The translations under genes and the position numbers were made by a program. From CAZILN01 sp964540005 (GTDB lineage Bacteria > Bacteroidota > Bacteroidia > Bacteroidales > SM23-62), in NCBI GenBank assembly GCA_964540005.1, contig CAZILN010000413.1, forward strand, positions 1-26,151: DNA of 26,151 nt, written 5' to 3'. Shown in pieces: positions 1 to 7,912 of this stretch. Position 1 is the first letter of the stretch. Each line of letters begins with the position of its first letter. Under the pieces are notes generated by a model, which saw only the letters and a list, made by a program, of their open reading frames with translations, was not told the DNA's origin and made no database searches.

Positions 1-1601
1 AACAGGCTTACCAGTTCATCCTCGATCTTTTCGGTCCCGAATCCCCTGGTGATCATTTCATTATTACCGCAATCCGGACACTTATTGACCGGTTTTTCTG
101 AGTACCCGCAATAATGGCATACCAGTCTCCCCTTACTGTGATGATAAGAAAGGCTTACATCGCAGGACCGGCAGGTAGGGATAAAAGCACATGATGTGCA
201 CTGTATCAGGGGGGCATAAGCCCGCCGGTTCTGGAAAAGTATCACCTGCCTCCCCTTCTGAAGATGGTCCTCCATCTTTTTCAGCAGTAAAGGAGAAAAA
301 TGTGACCGCATCTTTTTCTTGCGGTACATTTCCTTCAGGTCCACCAGCTCTATCGGGGCTGCGACATGATGTAAATACCTTTCCTCAAGTTCAACCAGCC
401 CATACTTCTTGTTCCTCGCATTGAAGTATGTTTCCAGGGCAGGAGTGGCTGAGCCCAGTAAAACCCTGGCTTTGATCATTGAGGCGAGTACCATGGCCGC
501 GTCCCGGGCATGGTACCTGGGTGAAGGTTCGGATTGCTTGAAGGAACTGTCATGTTCTTCATCAATAATGATCAACCCCAGTTTATTCACAGGCAGGAAA
601 ATAGCCGAACGCGCACCTATGATTACCCGGTATTTACTGTCCGGCAGCAGTAATTCACGATATAATGAGGAACGCTGGTTTTCTGAGTATTTTGAATGAT
701 AGACCCCTACCTGGTCGCCAAACACCTTCCGCAAGCGTTCCACGATCTGTTTGGTAAGAGCAATCTCAGGCAGGAGGTACAACACCCGGTTCCCCAGGCC
801 TAACTGTTCAGCTATCAGGTGAATATATATCTCGGTCTTACCACTGGCAGCCACACCGTGTACCAGGACCGTTTCATGGGTTTTAAAAAACTCCCTTATT
901 CCTGACAAGGCTTGCTGCTGGACGTCGGAAAGTACATTGGGATTGGAAATTTCAGGGATGACCGGCGAATTCCTCGGAACAACATCCTTGTATGACACCA
1001 GTATACCCTTGCTGATCAATCCTTGCAGGGAGTGGCGGGAAGTTCCCTCAATTGATAGAAGGATTGCTTGTTGTATACTATTATCTTTAGCTTTTCGGCC
1101 TTCAGAATGCTCAAAGAAGGTTTCCAGTAATTTTTTCTGTTTAGGTGCCCGTCCTGTTGCCGAATAGATCTCTTCCCGGTCTGTCCCTGAATACTTCTCT
1201 GAAAGCCTGAGAAAACTCTCCTCCTTAGGTTTGATAAGCCTGATAATTTCCTCGACAGAATCGCTTTCCGGACGCAGGACTGAAGGAAGGGCTGCCTTGT
1301 AAACATCCCCGAGCGGACAGAGGTAATATTCGGCTATCCATCTCCAGAATTTCAATTGCTCTTCCACTGTGACAGGCTGATCATCTACCAGTTCAATGAT
1401 CTCTTTATATTTGAAATCTCCCGATGGTGAGTCATGCAAAGCACAGACCATCCCGGTATAGTATTTTTTTCTTCCGAATGCTACTATGACCCTCATACCA
1501 GGGGTGATCTTTGTGGTTATATCTGCAGTGACCCGGTATGAATAGGTATCCCCTGCCGGTACTGCCAGCACCACATCAGCATATTTATTCTCCGTTTTCA
1601 A
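1..1601 (-). CDS. priA: Primosomal protein N' (replication restart helicase PriA), 3' part cut off by the window edge
   Basis: PriA is a superfamily 2 DNA helicase that reloads the replisome at stalled forks. About 533 codons are visible; the family in this phylum has roughly 800, so the C-terminal third lies beyond position 1. Seen in the translation: an N-terminal KYADVVLAVP block typical of PriA, a Walker A motif (GVAASGKT, near residue 250), a DEEH box (near residue 344), and a zinc-binding region whose CxxC pairs include C468/C471 and C508/C511, followed by GFGTEKIEDEL. No ATG or GTG lies in frame between the upstream stop and the conserved start of the protein. The TTG at 1599-1601 is the best start, and an out-of-frame ATG preceded by GGAG sits just inside it. 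It is separated from pfkA by a probable terminator. Identity is very secure; the start is not. Confidence 0.93.
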   Translation of the reverse strand, partial: MKTENKYADVVLAVPAGDTYSYRVTADITTKITPGMRVIVAFGRKKYYTGMVCALHDSPSGDFKYKEIIELVDDQPVTVEEQLKFWRWIAEYYLCPLGDVYKAALPSVLRPESDSVEEIIRLIKPKEESFLRLSEKYSGTDREEIYSATGRAPKQKKLLETFFEHSEGRKAKDNSIQQAILLSIEGTSRHSLQGLISKGILVSYKDVVPRNSPVIPEISNPNVLSDVQQQALSGIREFFKTHETVLVHGVAASGKTEIYIHLIAEQLGLGNRVLYLLPEIALTKQIVERLRKVFGDQVGVYHSKYSENQRSSLYRELLLPDSKYRVIIGARSAIFLPVNKLGLIIIDEEHDSSFKQSEPSPRYHARDAAMVLASMIKARVLLGSATPALETYFNARNKKYGLVELEERYLHHVAAPIELVDLKEMYRKKKMRSHFSPLLLKKMEDHLQKGRQVILFQNRRAYAPLIQCTSCAFIPTCRSCDVSLSYHHSKGRLVCHYCGYSEKPVNKCPDCGNNEMITRGFGTEKIEDELVSL

Positions 1602-1661
1602 ATTGTTTGCCGGCCTGGTTTTCTCCAGGAGGCGGTTTTCGGTTCGAGACTCAGGCTTTAC

Positions 1662-1691
1662 AAAAAAAGACCGTCATTGACAGCCTTTTTT
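1662..1691 (-). terminator. Probable intrinsic terminator after pfkA
   Basis: Read on the minus strand, GGCTGTC pairs with GACGGTC around a 3-nt loop (two G-U pairs), and the 3' arm is followed directly by seven T. A run of A before the 5' arm can pair with the T tract, so the element could work in both directions. It lies 23 nt after the pfkA stop and separates pfkA from priA. It was identified by eye and no folding energy was computed. Confidence 0.6.
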
Positions 1692-1713
1692 CACTGATGA
1701 GTCAATCCCCCGT

Positions 1714-2694
1714 TTAAATGGATAATACTTCAGCAATATTCAGTCTATCAGGCGAAACCTGTTTGTGCAATTTAATGGCTTTATTGAAAGTGCAGTGTGC
1801 TATCTCCCCGTTATCCATTCCAATCATTACTGATTTCTGATCATCCAGCAGGGCTTCCACCGCGGCATGACCAAACAGGCTGGCGGTAACACGATCATAG
1901 GCCGAAGGAGAACCTCCCCTCTGGATGTGCCCGAGAATGGATACACGTACATCATAATCCGCAAAATCTTTCTGGACTGTTTTCGCAATCTTAAAGGCAC
2001 CTCCCGACTCATCTCCTTCCGCAACAATGATGATATTGCTTGACTTCTTTCTTTTAAAGCCCTTCTCAAGAAAGTCTTTAAGGCCTGCCACCTGTCCTTT
2101 TACTTCGGGGATCAGGATGGCTTCTGCCCCGCATGCTATCCCTGTCCTGACAGCTATAAACCCTGCATCGCGGCCCATCACTTCAATGAAGAAAAGCCTG
2201 TTATGCGAGCTGGCAGTATCGCGGATCTTATCGACCGCTTCCATAACCGTGTTCAGTGCCGTATCATATCCTATTGTATAATCCGTTCCGTAAATATCAT
2301 TATCTATGGTCCCGGGTATCCCCACAAAAGGGGTATCATATTCACTGGAAAACTGCCTGGCCCCTGCAAGTGTGCCATCACCTCCAATAGCAACAATTGC
2401 ATCGATGCCGGCTTCCTTAATATGTTCGTACGCCATTTTCCTGCCTTCAACAGTCCTGAATTCCTTACTCCTGGCAGTTTTAAGAATGGTGCCGCCTTTC
2501 TGGATGATGTCACTGACGCTGTGTGCTTTCAGTTCCTTAAAATGACCATGGATCATTCCTTCATAACCATGGCGGATCCCTATCACCTTCAGTTTATGAT
2601 ATATCGCGGTACGGGTAACAGCCCTGATGACTGCATTCATTCCCGGCGCATCACCACCGGAGGTAAAGACTCCTATCTTTTTTATTTTAGTCAT
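1714..2694 (-). CDS. pfkA: ATP-dependent 6-phosphofructokinase
   Basis: This enzyme phosphorylates fructose 6-phosphate to fructose 1,6-bisphosphate, the committed step of glycolysis, in the cytosol. At 326 residues it has the normal length of the short bacterial PfkA. Visible motifs are the N-terminal TSGGDAPGMNAVIR (11-24), GGDGT (104-108), the catalytic PGTIDND (127-133) and EVMGRDAG (171-178). The Gly in GGDGT, rather than GGDD, indicates ATP and not pyrophosphate as phosphate donor. The residue matching E. coli Lys124 region is Tyr in DNDIYGTD, which I understand to be common in Bacteroidota. The ATG at 2692-2694 directly precedes the conserved N-terminus. The gene follows ispH after a 200-bp gap with its own candidate promoter. 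Confidence 0.96.
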   Translation of the reverse strand: MTKIKKIGVFTSGGDAPGMNAVIRAVTRTAIYHKLKVIGIRHGYEGMIHGHFKELKAHSVSDIIQKGGTILKTARSKEFRTVEGRKMAYEHIKEAGIDAIVAIGGDGTLAGARQFSSEYDTPFVGIPGTIDNDIYGTDYTIGYDTALNTVMEAVDKIRDTASSHNRLFFIEVMGRDAGFIAVRTGIACGAEAILIPEVKGQVAGLKDFLEKGFKRKKSSNIIIVAEGDESGGAFKIAKTVQKDFADYDVRVSILGHIQRGGSPSAYDRVTASLFGHAAVEALLDDQKSVMIGMDNGEIAHCTFNKAIKLHKQVSPDRLNIAEVLSI

Positions 2695-2810
2695 GTGATT
2701 GTTAAGTTATAAATGAACGTCCTGATATTTGCGATCTTAAAATTAGATAAAATAATTTATTCACTTGCTGTATGCGATTGCTGACTCCTGCGAAATATTA
2801 ATATTGTTAT

Positions 2811-2818
2811 CAAAGATA
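2811..2818 (-). promoter_or_regulatory. Candidate promoter -7 element for pfkA
   Basis: The minus strand reads TATCTTTG, an exact match to the Bacteroidota -7 consensus TAnnTTTG, in the 200-bp gap between ispH and pfkA. It would give a leader of about 110 nt. No clear TTG or TTTG -33 element lies 19-21 nt upstream, so this is only a candidate. Confidence 0.4.
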
Positions 2819-2894
2819 TTGTGGCGTGAAGTATAAAATAAATGATCAGGATCCTTGCATTCATCTTGGCATGTGTTTAAAGCTAAGCAGGTGT

Positions 2895-3779
2895 TTATTG
2901 CAGTTTATGTTTTACTGCCTGTTCCACTTCTTTCAGCAGCCAGACCGGGGTGGATGTGGCGCCGCAGATCCCGATTGATGAGGCCCGGGCCAGATCAATG
3001 TTTTCCAGTTCATCAGTATCAGAAAGGAAATGGGCATTTGGATTGACAGAACGGCATGCCGCGAACAGGGTCCTGCCATTAGAGCTTTCGCGGCCGCTGA
3101 CAAAAAGTATCAGTTCATTCTCCCCGGCAAATTTCATCAGATCAGGTTTGCGATGAGAAACGTGCCTGCAAATGGTATCGTTCATAATAAGATCCTCCTC
3201 AGGGTCATTTCCTGCCCTGCGGATTGCTTCTCTGATCTGGTCTGCCACCATGCTGAACTGATGAGGATCCATCGTGGTTTGTGAGAAAAGGAATATTTTC
3301 TTTGTAAAATCCAGTTCTTCCAGTTCGCCGGTTTCCTTGAATACTATAGCTCTGTTCATACTCTGTCCCACAAGGGCGCGGGCCTCAGGGTGGTCCTTTT
3401 TTCCGAAAATCAGCAGCCGGGCGTTCAGCTTATCTGCCTTATCTGCTGCCTCCCTTATCCTGTCCTGGAGCCTCAGTACGATGGGACAGCTTGCGTCTAT
3501 CAGCTTGATTTGATTCTTCTCAGCTGTTTCATATGTTGCAGGCGGTTCTCCATGGGCCCTGATCAGGACCGTCACATCCTTCAACTGCTTGAATTCTTCA
3601 TGGTCTATGTATACCAGTCCCTTATCCGACAGGCGTTTGACCTCAACCGGATTATGAACGATCTTCCCCAGGCAAAAAATCTTTTCCCCCCTGTCCAGGG
3701 CTTCCTCGGCCATATCCACGGCTTTCTTTACCCCAAAACAAAATCCGGATTCTTTATGTAAGGTAATCCTGGTACTCAT
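2895..3779 (-). CDS. ispH: 4-hydroxy-3-methylbut-2-enyl diphosphate reductase
   Basis: IspH (LytB) is the last enzyme of the MEP isoprenoid pathway. It reduces HMBPP to isopentenyl and dimethylallyl diphosphate using a 4Fe-4S cluster. At 294 residues it has the usual length. The three cluster cysteines are visible: C14 (GFCFGVKKA), C98 (DASCPIV) and C204 (NDTICRHV). Substrate-binding histidines lie in VHNPVEV and AHGEPP, with the catalytic Glu in KKDHPE (E132) and a Thr in SQTTMD. It lies 66 bp downstream of cmk, and the porQ-cmk-ispH order is that seen in Porphyromonas gingivalis. The start ATG at 3777-3779 precedes the conserved N-terminus directly. Confidence 0.96.
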   Translation of the reverse strand: MSTRITLHKESGFCFGVKKAVDMAEEALDRGEKIFCLGKIVHNPVEVKRLSDKGLVYIDHEEFKQLKDVTVLIRAHGEPPATYETAEKNQIKLIDASCPIVLRLQDRIREAADKADKLNARLLIFGKKDHPEARALVGQSMNRAIVFKETGELEELDFTKKIFLFSQTTMDPHQFSMVADQIREAIRRAGNDPEEDLIMNDTICRHVSHRKPDLMKFAGENELILFVSGRESSNGRTLFAACRSVNPNAHFLSDTDELENIDLARASSIGICGATSTPVWLLKEVEQAVKHKLQ

Positions 3780-3845
3780 TGATATATATATTCCAGAGTC
3801 AGAACAAACTTTTGCCTGAGTATCAAGCTCAGCCTCATTTTCAGA

Positions 3846-4520
3846 TTAAGTCTTCTTTTTTAACAGCTCCCTGAACCATTCCATCTGTTGTGCAACAGTC
3901 ATATTGCTGTTATCCAGAACGATGGCATCATCCGCTTTCTTCAGGGGAGATATCTTACGGGTGGAGTCCTGGTGATCACGGTCCATAATATTGTCCTTTA
4001 CTTCTTCTATTGCATGGGCCATTCCCTTTTCACCGAGTTCCTTATGCCTGCGCTCCGCCCTGATGTTGACATCCGAGACGAGGAAAATCTTAATATCTGC
4101 ATCAGGAAAGACAACTGTCCCAATATCCCTGCCATCCATTACCACACCGGAGTTGCTTGCATAGCTTCTCTGCAGCTCCACAAGCTTTTCCCTCACTTCC
4201 CGCAACTTACTTACCGGGCTGACAAAGCTTGAGACATCTATCATTCGTATCTTGTCCTCAATGTTAATATTATTCAGAATGGTTTCATGCCTCTTTCTCT
4301 CCTGGCTGTATTGAAAATCAATGTGTATCTCATCCAGGGCTTCTATCAGGCCCTCCCGGTTTATTATACCATCTGTAATCAATCCATTTTGAAGTGCAAA
4401 CAGGGTGACGGCCCTGTACATCGCACCGCTGTCAATATAGGTAAGGTTCATTTCTGCTGCAATGGCTTTGGCAAAAGTGCTTTTACCACTTGAACTGTGT
4501 CCGTCAATCGCTATGACCAT
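3846..4520 (-). CDS. cmk: Cytidylate kinase
   Basis: This cytosolic enzyme phosphorylates CMP and dCMP with ATP, feeding RNA, DNA and CDP-linked lipid synthesis. The 224-residue protein has the P-loop GHSSSGKST at 7-15, the YIDSGAMYRAVT substrate-binding block and the MDGRDIGTVVFPDADIK segment typical of bacterial Cmk. The long inserted segment before DGRDIG fits the long form of the enzyme. It sits between porQ (80 bp upstream) and ispH (66 bp downstream), the conserved arrangement in this phylum. Confidence 0.95.
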   Translation of the reverse strand: MVIAIDGHSSSGKSTFAKAIAAEMNLTYIDSGAMYRAVTLFALQNGLITDGIINREGLIEALDEIHIDFQYSQERKRHETILNNINIEDKIRMIDVSSFVSPVSKLREVREKLVELQRSYASNSGVVMDGRDIGTVVFPDADIKIFLVSDVNIRAERRHKELGEKGMAHAIEEVKDNIMDRDHQDSTRKISPLKKADDAIVLDNSNMTVAQQMEWFRELLKKKT

Positions 4521-4544
4521 AATTGTTGCTGAGTATTAAAACTG

Positions 4545-4574
4545 TAAAATTAAGAATCATACCTGATTTGCCAA
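4545..4574 (-). promoter_or_regulatory. Weak candidate promoter for cmk
   Basis: On the minus strand TTG (4572-4574) is followed after 19 nt by TAATTTTA (4545-4552). This differs from the Bacteroidota -7 consensus TAnnTTTG only at the last base. It lies in the 80-bp gap between porQ and cmk and would leave a 5' leader of about 20 nt. The match is imperfect and the gap is AT-rich, so it may be chance. Confidence 0.3.
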
Positions 4575-4600
4575 GCTTGAAAAAGGGCCGGGAAAGTAAG

Positions 4601-5647
4601 TCAGATCTTTTTCCTGAAAAGAGAATAAAAATCCGTGCTTAAGGAGAACTGGTTGGTAGCACCCGCAAGGTGATAGGAGGCCCTCCCAAAGTCAAGCCGC
4701 ATAGCGGATATCTTTAGTCCGAATCCCCATGAGAACCCGACCATGGCCACCCGCGTATCAATTTTAAGTTCTTCCCTGCGAAGGTAATTGTACCCAAAGC
4801 GCAGGTGAAAGGCATCCAGGGGCATGAATTCGACTCCCAGTATGACATGCCGCATCATCTTATCGGCAAATTTTCCCAGCCGGTTCTCCTGGATTGGCTC
4901 GCCGGTGAAGGGATCAATAGTGTACACGTCACTTTCATAGCTCAGATCATAGCGTTGCAGGTTATGTGCCACCAGTAAAAAACGAAAGGGAGCATGTTCC
5001 AGCTTCTGCGAGACCCCGAATTCAATTTCAAAAGGCAGGGGTTCTTTCTGCTTGCTGTGATAGGCAGTTATCTGGGTCCCGATATTTTTCACCGAGAGGC
5101 CGGCAGAAAACAGGCTGTCGCCGGAAACATATACAAGGCCAATATCTGCAACAAGTCCCAGGGAAGTGTAAGTTTCCATTACCGAATATACCGGTTTCAG
5201 GTTGATGCCGAAGCGAAAGAGGCTGTCGATAGGCCTTGCCCAGATCAGGTTAACTGCAATTTCCGAGGCTGTGAATTCACCGTTTTTGTTCCCGTACCTG
5301 TCAGCTGCAATAAAATCGCCATAATTGATATAATGAATGCCTGCCGCCAGTGTCCCCACCTTATTCAGATGCTCAGCATAGGAAACATATCCGTAGTTTA
5401 CATCAGTAAAATAATTAACATAATTCAGTACCAGGTGTTTGGCCATGCCCTGGTTCAGCAGGGCCGGATTGTGAAAAGGCAGGTTCAGGTCATCATCCCA
5501 TATTGATACCGCCTTGCCACCCAGGGCCGCCACCCTGGCCGAATTTGTCAGCTTCAGAAAGGAATAGGTGCTGGTCCCCCCCAGTTGCGCAGATACAGTA
5601 AGCGGGATCACTAGCAGGAGGGTCAGCAGTATGTTGCGGATCATCAT
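4601..5647 (-). CDS. porQ: Type IX secretion system protein PorQ
   Basis: PorQ is an outer-membrane component of the type IX secretion system, which exports and anchors proteins with a C-terminal sorting domain. The 348-residue product starts with a signal peptide (hydrophobic LLLTLLLVIP-like core ending near Ala21). It continues as alternating hydrophobic and polar strands rich in Tyr, Gly and aromatic residues, consistent with a PorV/PorQ-type beta-barrel, with GGTSTYSFLKLTNSARVAALGG near the N-terminus. It lies immediately upstream of cmk and ispH, as porQ does in Porphyromonas gingivalis, which strongly supports the assignment. The other T9SS genes are not in the window. The family assignment rests on recalled sequence character and gene neighbourhood. 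Confidence 0.87.
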   Translation of the reverse strand: MMIRNILLTLLLVIPLTVSAQLGGTSTYSFLKLTNSARVAALGGKAVSIWDDDLNLPFHNPALLNQGMAKHLVLNYVNYFTDVNYGYVSYAEHLNKVGTLAAGIHYINYGDFIAADRYGNKNGEFTASEIAVNLIWARPIDSLFRFGINLKPVYSVMETYTSLGLVADIGLVYVSGDSLFSAGLSVKNIGTQITAYHSKQKEPLPFEIEFGVSQKLEHAPFRFLLVAHNLQRYDLSYESDVYTIDPFTGEPIQENRLGKFADKMMRHVILGVEFMPLDAFHLRFGYNYLRREELKIDTRVAMVGFSWGFGLKISAMRLDFGRASYHLAGATNQFSLSTDFYSLFRKKI

Positions 5648-5690
5648 GGGATCATTGAGGTCTTACCAGTAGAAACGTGCAAGATATGAA

Positions 5691-6608
5691 TTATATTTCC
5701 CATTGCCTTTTATTCTTTTTCAAAGTAAATCCCTGGCCGATCTGGGATAAAAATAGTCCGGTAAGAACGATGGCGATCCCGGTAATCATTTGAAGGCTGA
5801 TTGCTTCACCAAGGATCAGGTATGCAAAGAATGCAGTCAGAACAGGAATGATATTGGTAAAGGCATCTGTTTTTGCCGCTCCGAGTATCTTAATTGAATA
5901 GTTAAACAGGATAAAGGCAAGGGAAGATCCGAAAACAGCCAGGTAAAATATTGAAGAGAATGCACGGATGCTGTGATCAGCCGTACTGATTTCGTTGAAC
6001 TCAAAAATCAGTACCAGGGGTAAAAACAGGAAGGTGCCTACAATATTCTGATAACTGGTGATGGTATAAGCATTGTAGTGATGGATCATTCTTCGCACCA
6101 GCAGGGTGTATGCTACTGCAAACAGGACAGCCAGGAATATCAGTAATATTCCCAGGGGTGAGGCCTGGAAAGCAAATCCCTTATTCAGGATGACAACCAG
6201 TACTCCCAAAAAGGAAATGATGAAACCGATAATATTCAATGTGGTCAGGCGTTCCCTGAAAAACATAAATGCTCCTATGGGAACAAATAAGGGTATAGTC
6301 GCGATAATGACTCCGGTAAGCGAAGCCGAGATCAGGGTCAGGCCTATACTCTCTGCCAGGAAATATAAAAAAGGATTGACCAGGGCAATTACAATGAACC
6401 ATTTCAGGTCTTTCTTCCGGATCTTCTGAAGATGCCCGCTGAAAAATGCTATTACCAGCAGGATGACAGAAGAAATAAACAGTCTGAGGAAAACAATAGT
6501 AAAAGGGGGATATGTTTTATTGGCTATTTTAAAGAATATAAAGGTCAGGCTCCAGAAAACCATTGCAGAGACAACGCTGAGATATACTTTGAAAGGAGTT
6601 TTTTCCAT
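5691..6608 (-). CDS. EamA/DMT-family membrane transporter
   Basis: This 305-residue protein has about ten hydrophobic segments arranged as two EamA repeats. The first repeat starts at residues 8-35 (AMVFWSLTFIFFK) and contains the PPFTIVFLRLF block. The second has LAVLFAVAYTLLVRRM and ends with GEAISLQMITGIAIVLTGLFLSQ-like helices. The family covers drug/metabolite exporters of many substrates, and nothing in the sequence identifies the substrate here. It ends 43 bp before porQ on the same strand, so the two may be co-transcribed. The ATG at 6606-6608 precedes the first helix directly. Confidence 0.88.
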   Translation of the reverse strand: MEKTPFKVYLSVVSAMVFWSLTFIFFKIANKTYPPFTIVFLRLFISSVILLVIAFFSGHLQKIRKKDLKWFIVIALVNPFLYFLAESIGLTLISASLTGVIIATIPLFVPIGAFMFFRERLTTLNIIGFIISFLGVLVVILNKGFAFQASPLGILLIFLAVLFAVAYTLLVRRMIHHYNAYTITSYQNIVGTFLFLPLVLIFEFNEISTADHSIRAFSSIFYLAVFGSSLAFILFNYSIKILGAAKTDAFTNIIPVLTAFFAYLILGEAISLQMITGIAIVLTGLFLSQIGQGFTLKKNKRQWEI

Positions 6609-6766
6609 ACAAGGGAGCAGTTTTAACCCTCAATATTACTCAAAATCTGCAATTGGACATATAAAAATGTTATTAGTGATTAAACTATTAACGGTATATG
6701 ATATCTAATGAAATGTAAGCGCCAGTTGGCCGAACAATTTTTTCATTCAATTAATTATTATTTACC

Positions 6767-7141
6767 GTGAGAACAATAAAATTAATATACCATATTTCAG
6801 CAGTCGCCGCTTTAGGTTTCCTGATGTTTAGCTTCGAGAACCTCTATATGTATCCGGCCGGTTATTCTGATGTGGCAGTAGAAGAAGTGTTGCAGAGCAA
6901 AACCATAATCCAGGAAACAGTTACAGTGGAACAATCAGAAACTGAATACCGTGCCAGCACCCTTCCTGTGTATCACGCAGCAGGAGAAAAGGATCCCAAT
7001 GGCCGCATCAGGCTCGAAAAAGCAGTCCATACTATATCCGGACCCTGCCTGCAAAAGTACCAGGAAAGAATACCGGTCAATGAAGATTCCAATGCCAGGG
7101 ATCACATGACTGAAGATGCCGGTATCTTCACACAACCATAA
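6767..7141 (+). CDS. Hypothetical protein with N-terminal membrane anchor or signal peptide
   Basis: I do not recognise this 124-residue product. It begins MRTIKLIY, followed by a hydrophobic stretch (about residues 9-24) that could be a signal peptide or anchor. A polar tail with few strong features and one Cys (near residue 94) follows. The start would be GTG at 6767; no ATG is available before the hydrophobic segment. It is the only plus-strand gene in the left 19 kb. It is divergent from the EamA gene (158-bp gap) and convergent with trpA, with only 15 bp between the stops. The open frame fills an otherwise empty 500-bp space, which argues for a real gene. No clear promoter was found. It may be a lineage-specific envelope protein, or spurious. 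Confidence 0.55.
   Translation: MRTIKLIYHISAVAALGFLMFSFENLYMYPAGYSDVAVEEVLQSKTIIQETVTVEQSETEYRASTLPVYHAAGEKDPNGRIRLEKAVHTISGPCLQKYQERIPVNEDSNARDHMTEDAGIFTQP
7111..7130. repeat. Short inverted repeat at the end of the small ORF
   Basis: TGAAGAT at 7111-7117 pairs with ATCTTCA at 7124-7130 around a 6-nt loop. It lies in the last codons of the small plus-strand gene and just downstream of the trpA stop on the other strand. A T tract is missing on both sides, so it is not a standard intrinsic terminator, but it is the only hairpin I see at this convergent junction. Confidence 0.35.
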
Positions 7142-7156
7142 CATACGGCTGCCGGA

Positions 7157-7912
7157 TCAGGCTTTTCTTAAACCTTTGATAAAAGCCGCGGCATCAGTGA
7201 TATGCCTGACAAAGGCCGTCCCTATGATGGCCCCGGAAGCATAAGAGCAAGCCTCGGTGTATGCCTGTTGGTCTGATATGCCAAATCCTATCAGTTGTGG
7301 CAGCCTGAGATCCATTTCACTGATCCTTTTAAAATATTCCAGCTGTTCCTCATCAAATCCTTCCCGTTCTCCCGTAGTAGATGAAACTGATACCATGTAT
7401 ATGAATCCTTTTCCTGTACGGTCAATCAGCCTGATCCTTTCCCGGGAAGTCCGGGGGCTTATTAAAAAAATATTATACAGTCCGTTCTCTTCGAAATATG
7501 TACGGTAGGACCTGACGTATTCCTCTACCGGCAGGTCGGGCAGGATGACCCCGTCGATACCCGTCTGGCGCGATTTCCTGCAGAAATCTTCCACCCCGTA
7601 TCTGATGACAGGATTGAGATATCCCATGAGTATCAGGGGAATGTCAATTTCCTGCCTGATACCGGCCAGCTGGTCAAAGAGTTTGTTCAGCGACATGCCG
7701 TTTTTTATGGCCTGTTGATTGGCCTGTTCGAGTATGGGTCCGTCTGCCACTGGATCTGAAAATGGCATCCCGATCTCTACCAGATCGACCCCGCTGCCGA
7801 CCAGGGTCTTCAATACCGGAACAGTATCCTCAAGCTCAGGGTATCCCGCCGGGAAATATACCGAGAGGATACATGACGGCTTCTCTGAAAATAAGGCATC
7901 TATCCTATTCAT
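7157..7912 (-). CDS. trpA: Tryptophan synthase alpha subunit
   Basis: TrpA cleaves indole-3-glycerol phosphate to indole and glyceraldehyde 3-phosphate and passes indole to TrpB through a tunnel. The 251-residue TIM barrel carries the catalytic Glu46 and Asp57 in DLVEIGMPFSDPVADGP, plus the GVDLV and LIGFGIS blocks near the phosphate site. It is the last gene of the trp operon, and its start overlaps the end of trpB by 8 bp, suggesting translational coupling of the two subunits. Length and motifs are normal. Confidence 0.97.
   Translation of the reverse strand: MNRIDALFSEKPSCILSVYFPAGYPELEDTVPVLKTLVGSGVDLVEIGMPFSDPVADGPILEQANQQAIKNGMSLNKLFDQLAGIRQEIDIPLILMGYLNPVIRYGVEDFCRKSRQTGIDGVILPDLPVEEYVRSYRTYFEENGLYNIFLISPRTSRERIRLIDRTGKGFIYMVSVSSTTGEREGFDEEQLEYFKRISEMDLRLPQLIGFGISDQQAYTEACSYASGAIIGTAFVRHITDAAAFIKGLRKA

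Noticed and set aside
2203..2712. 169-codon plus-strand frame opposite pfkA
   Set aside because: Entirely antisense to a well-conserved gene, no domain, no promoter.
6609..6766. Promoter for the small plus-strand ORF or for the EamA gene
   Set aside because: The gap is AT-rich but no TAnnTTTG element with a spaced TTG was found on either strand; nothing firm enough to list.
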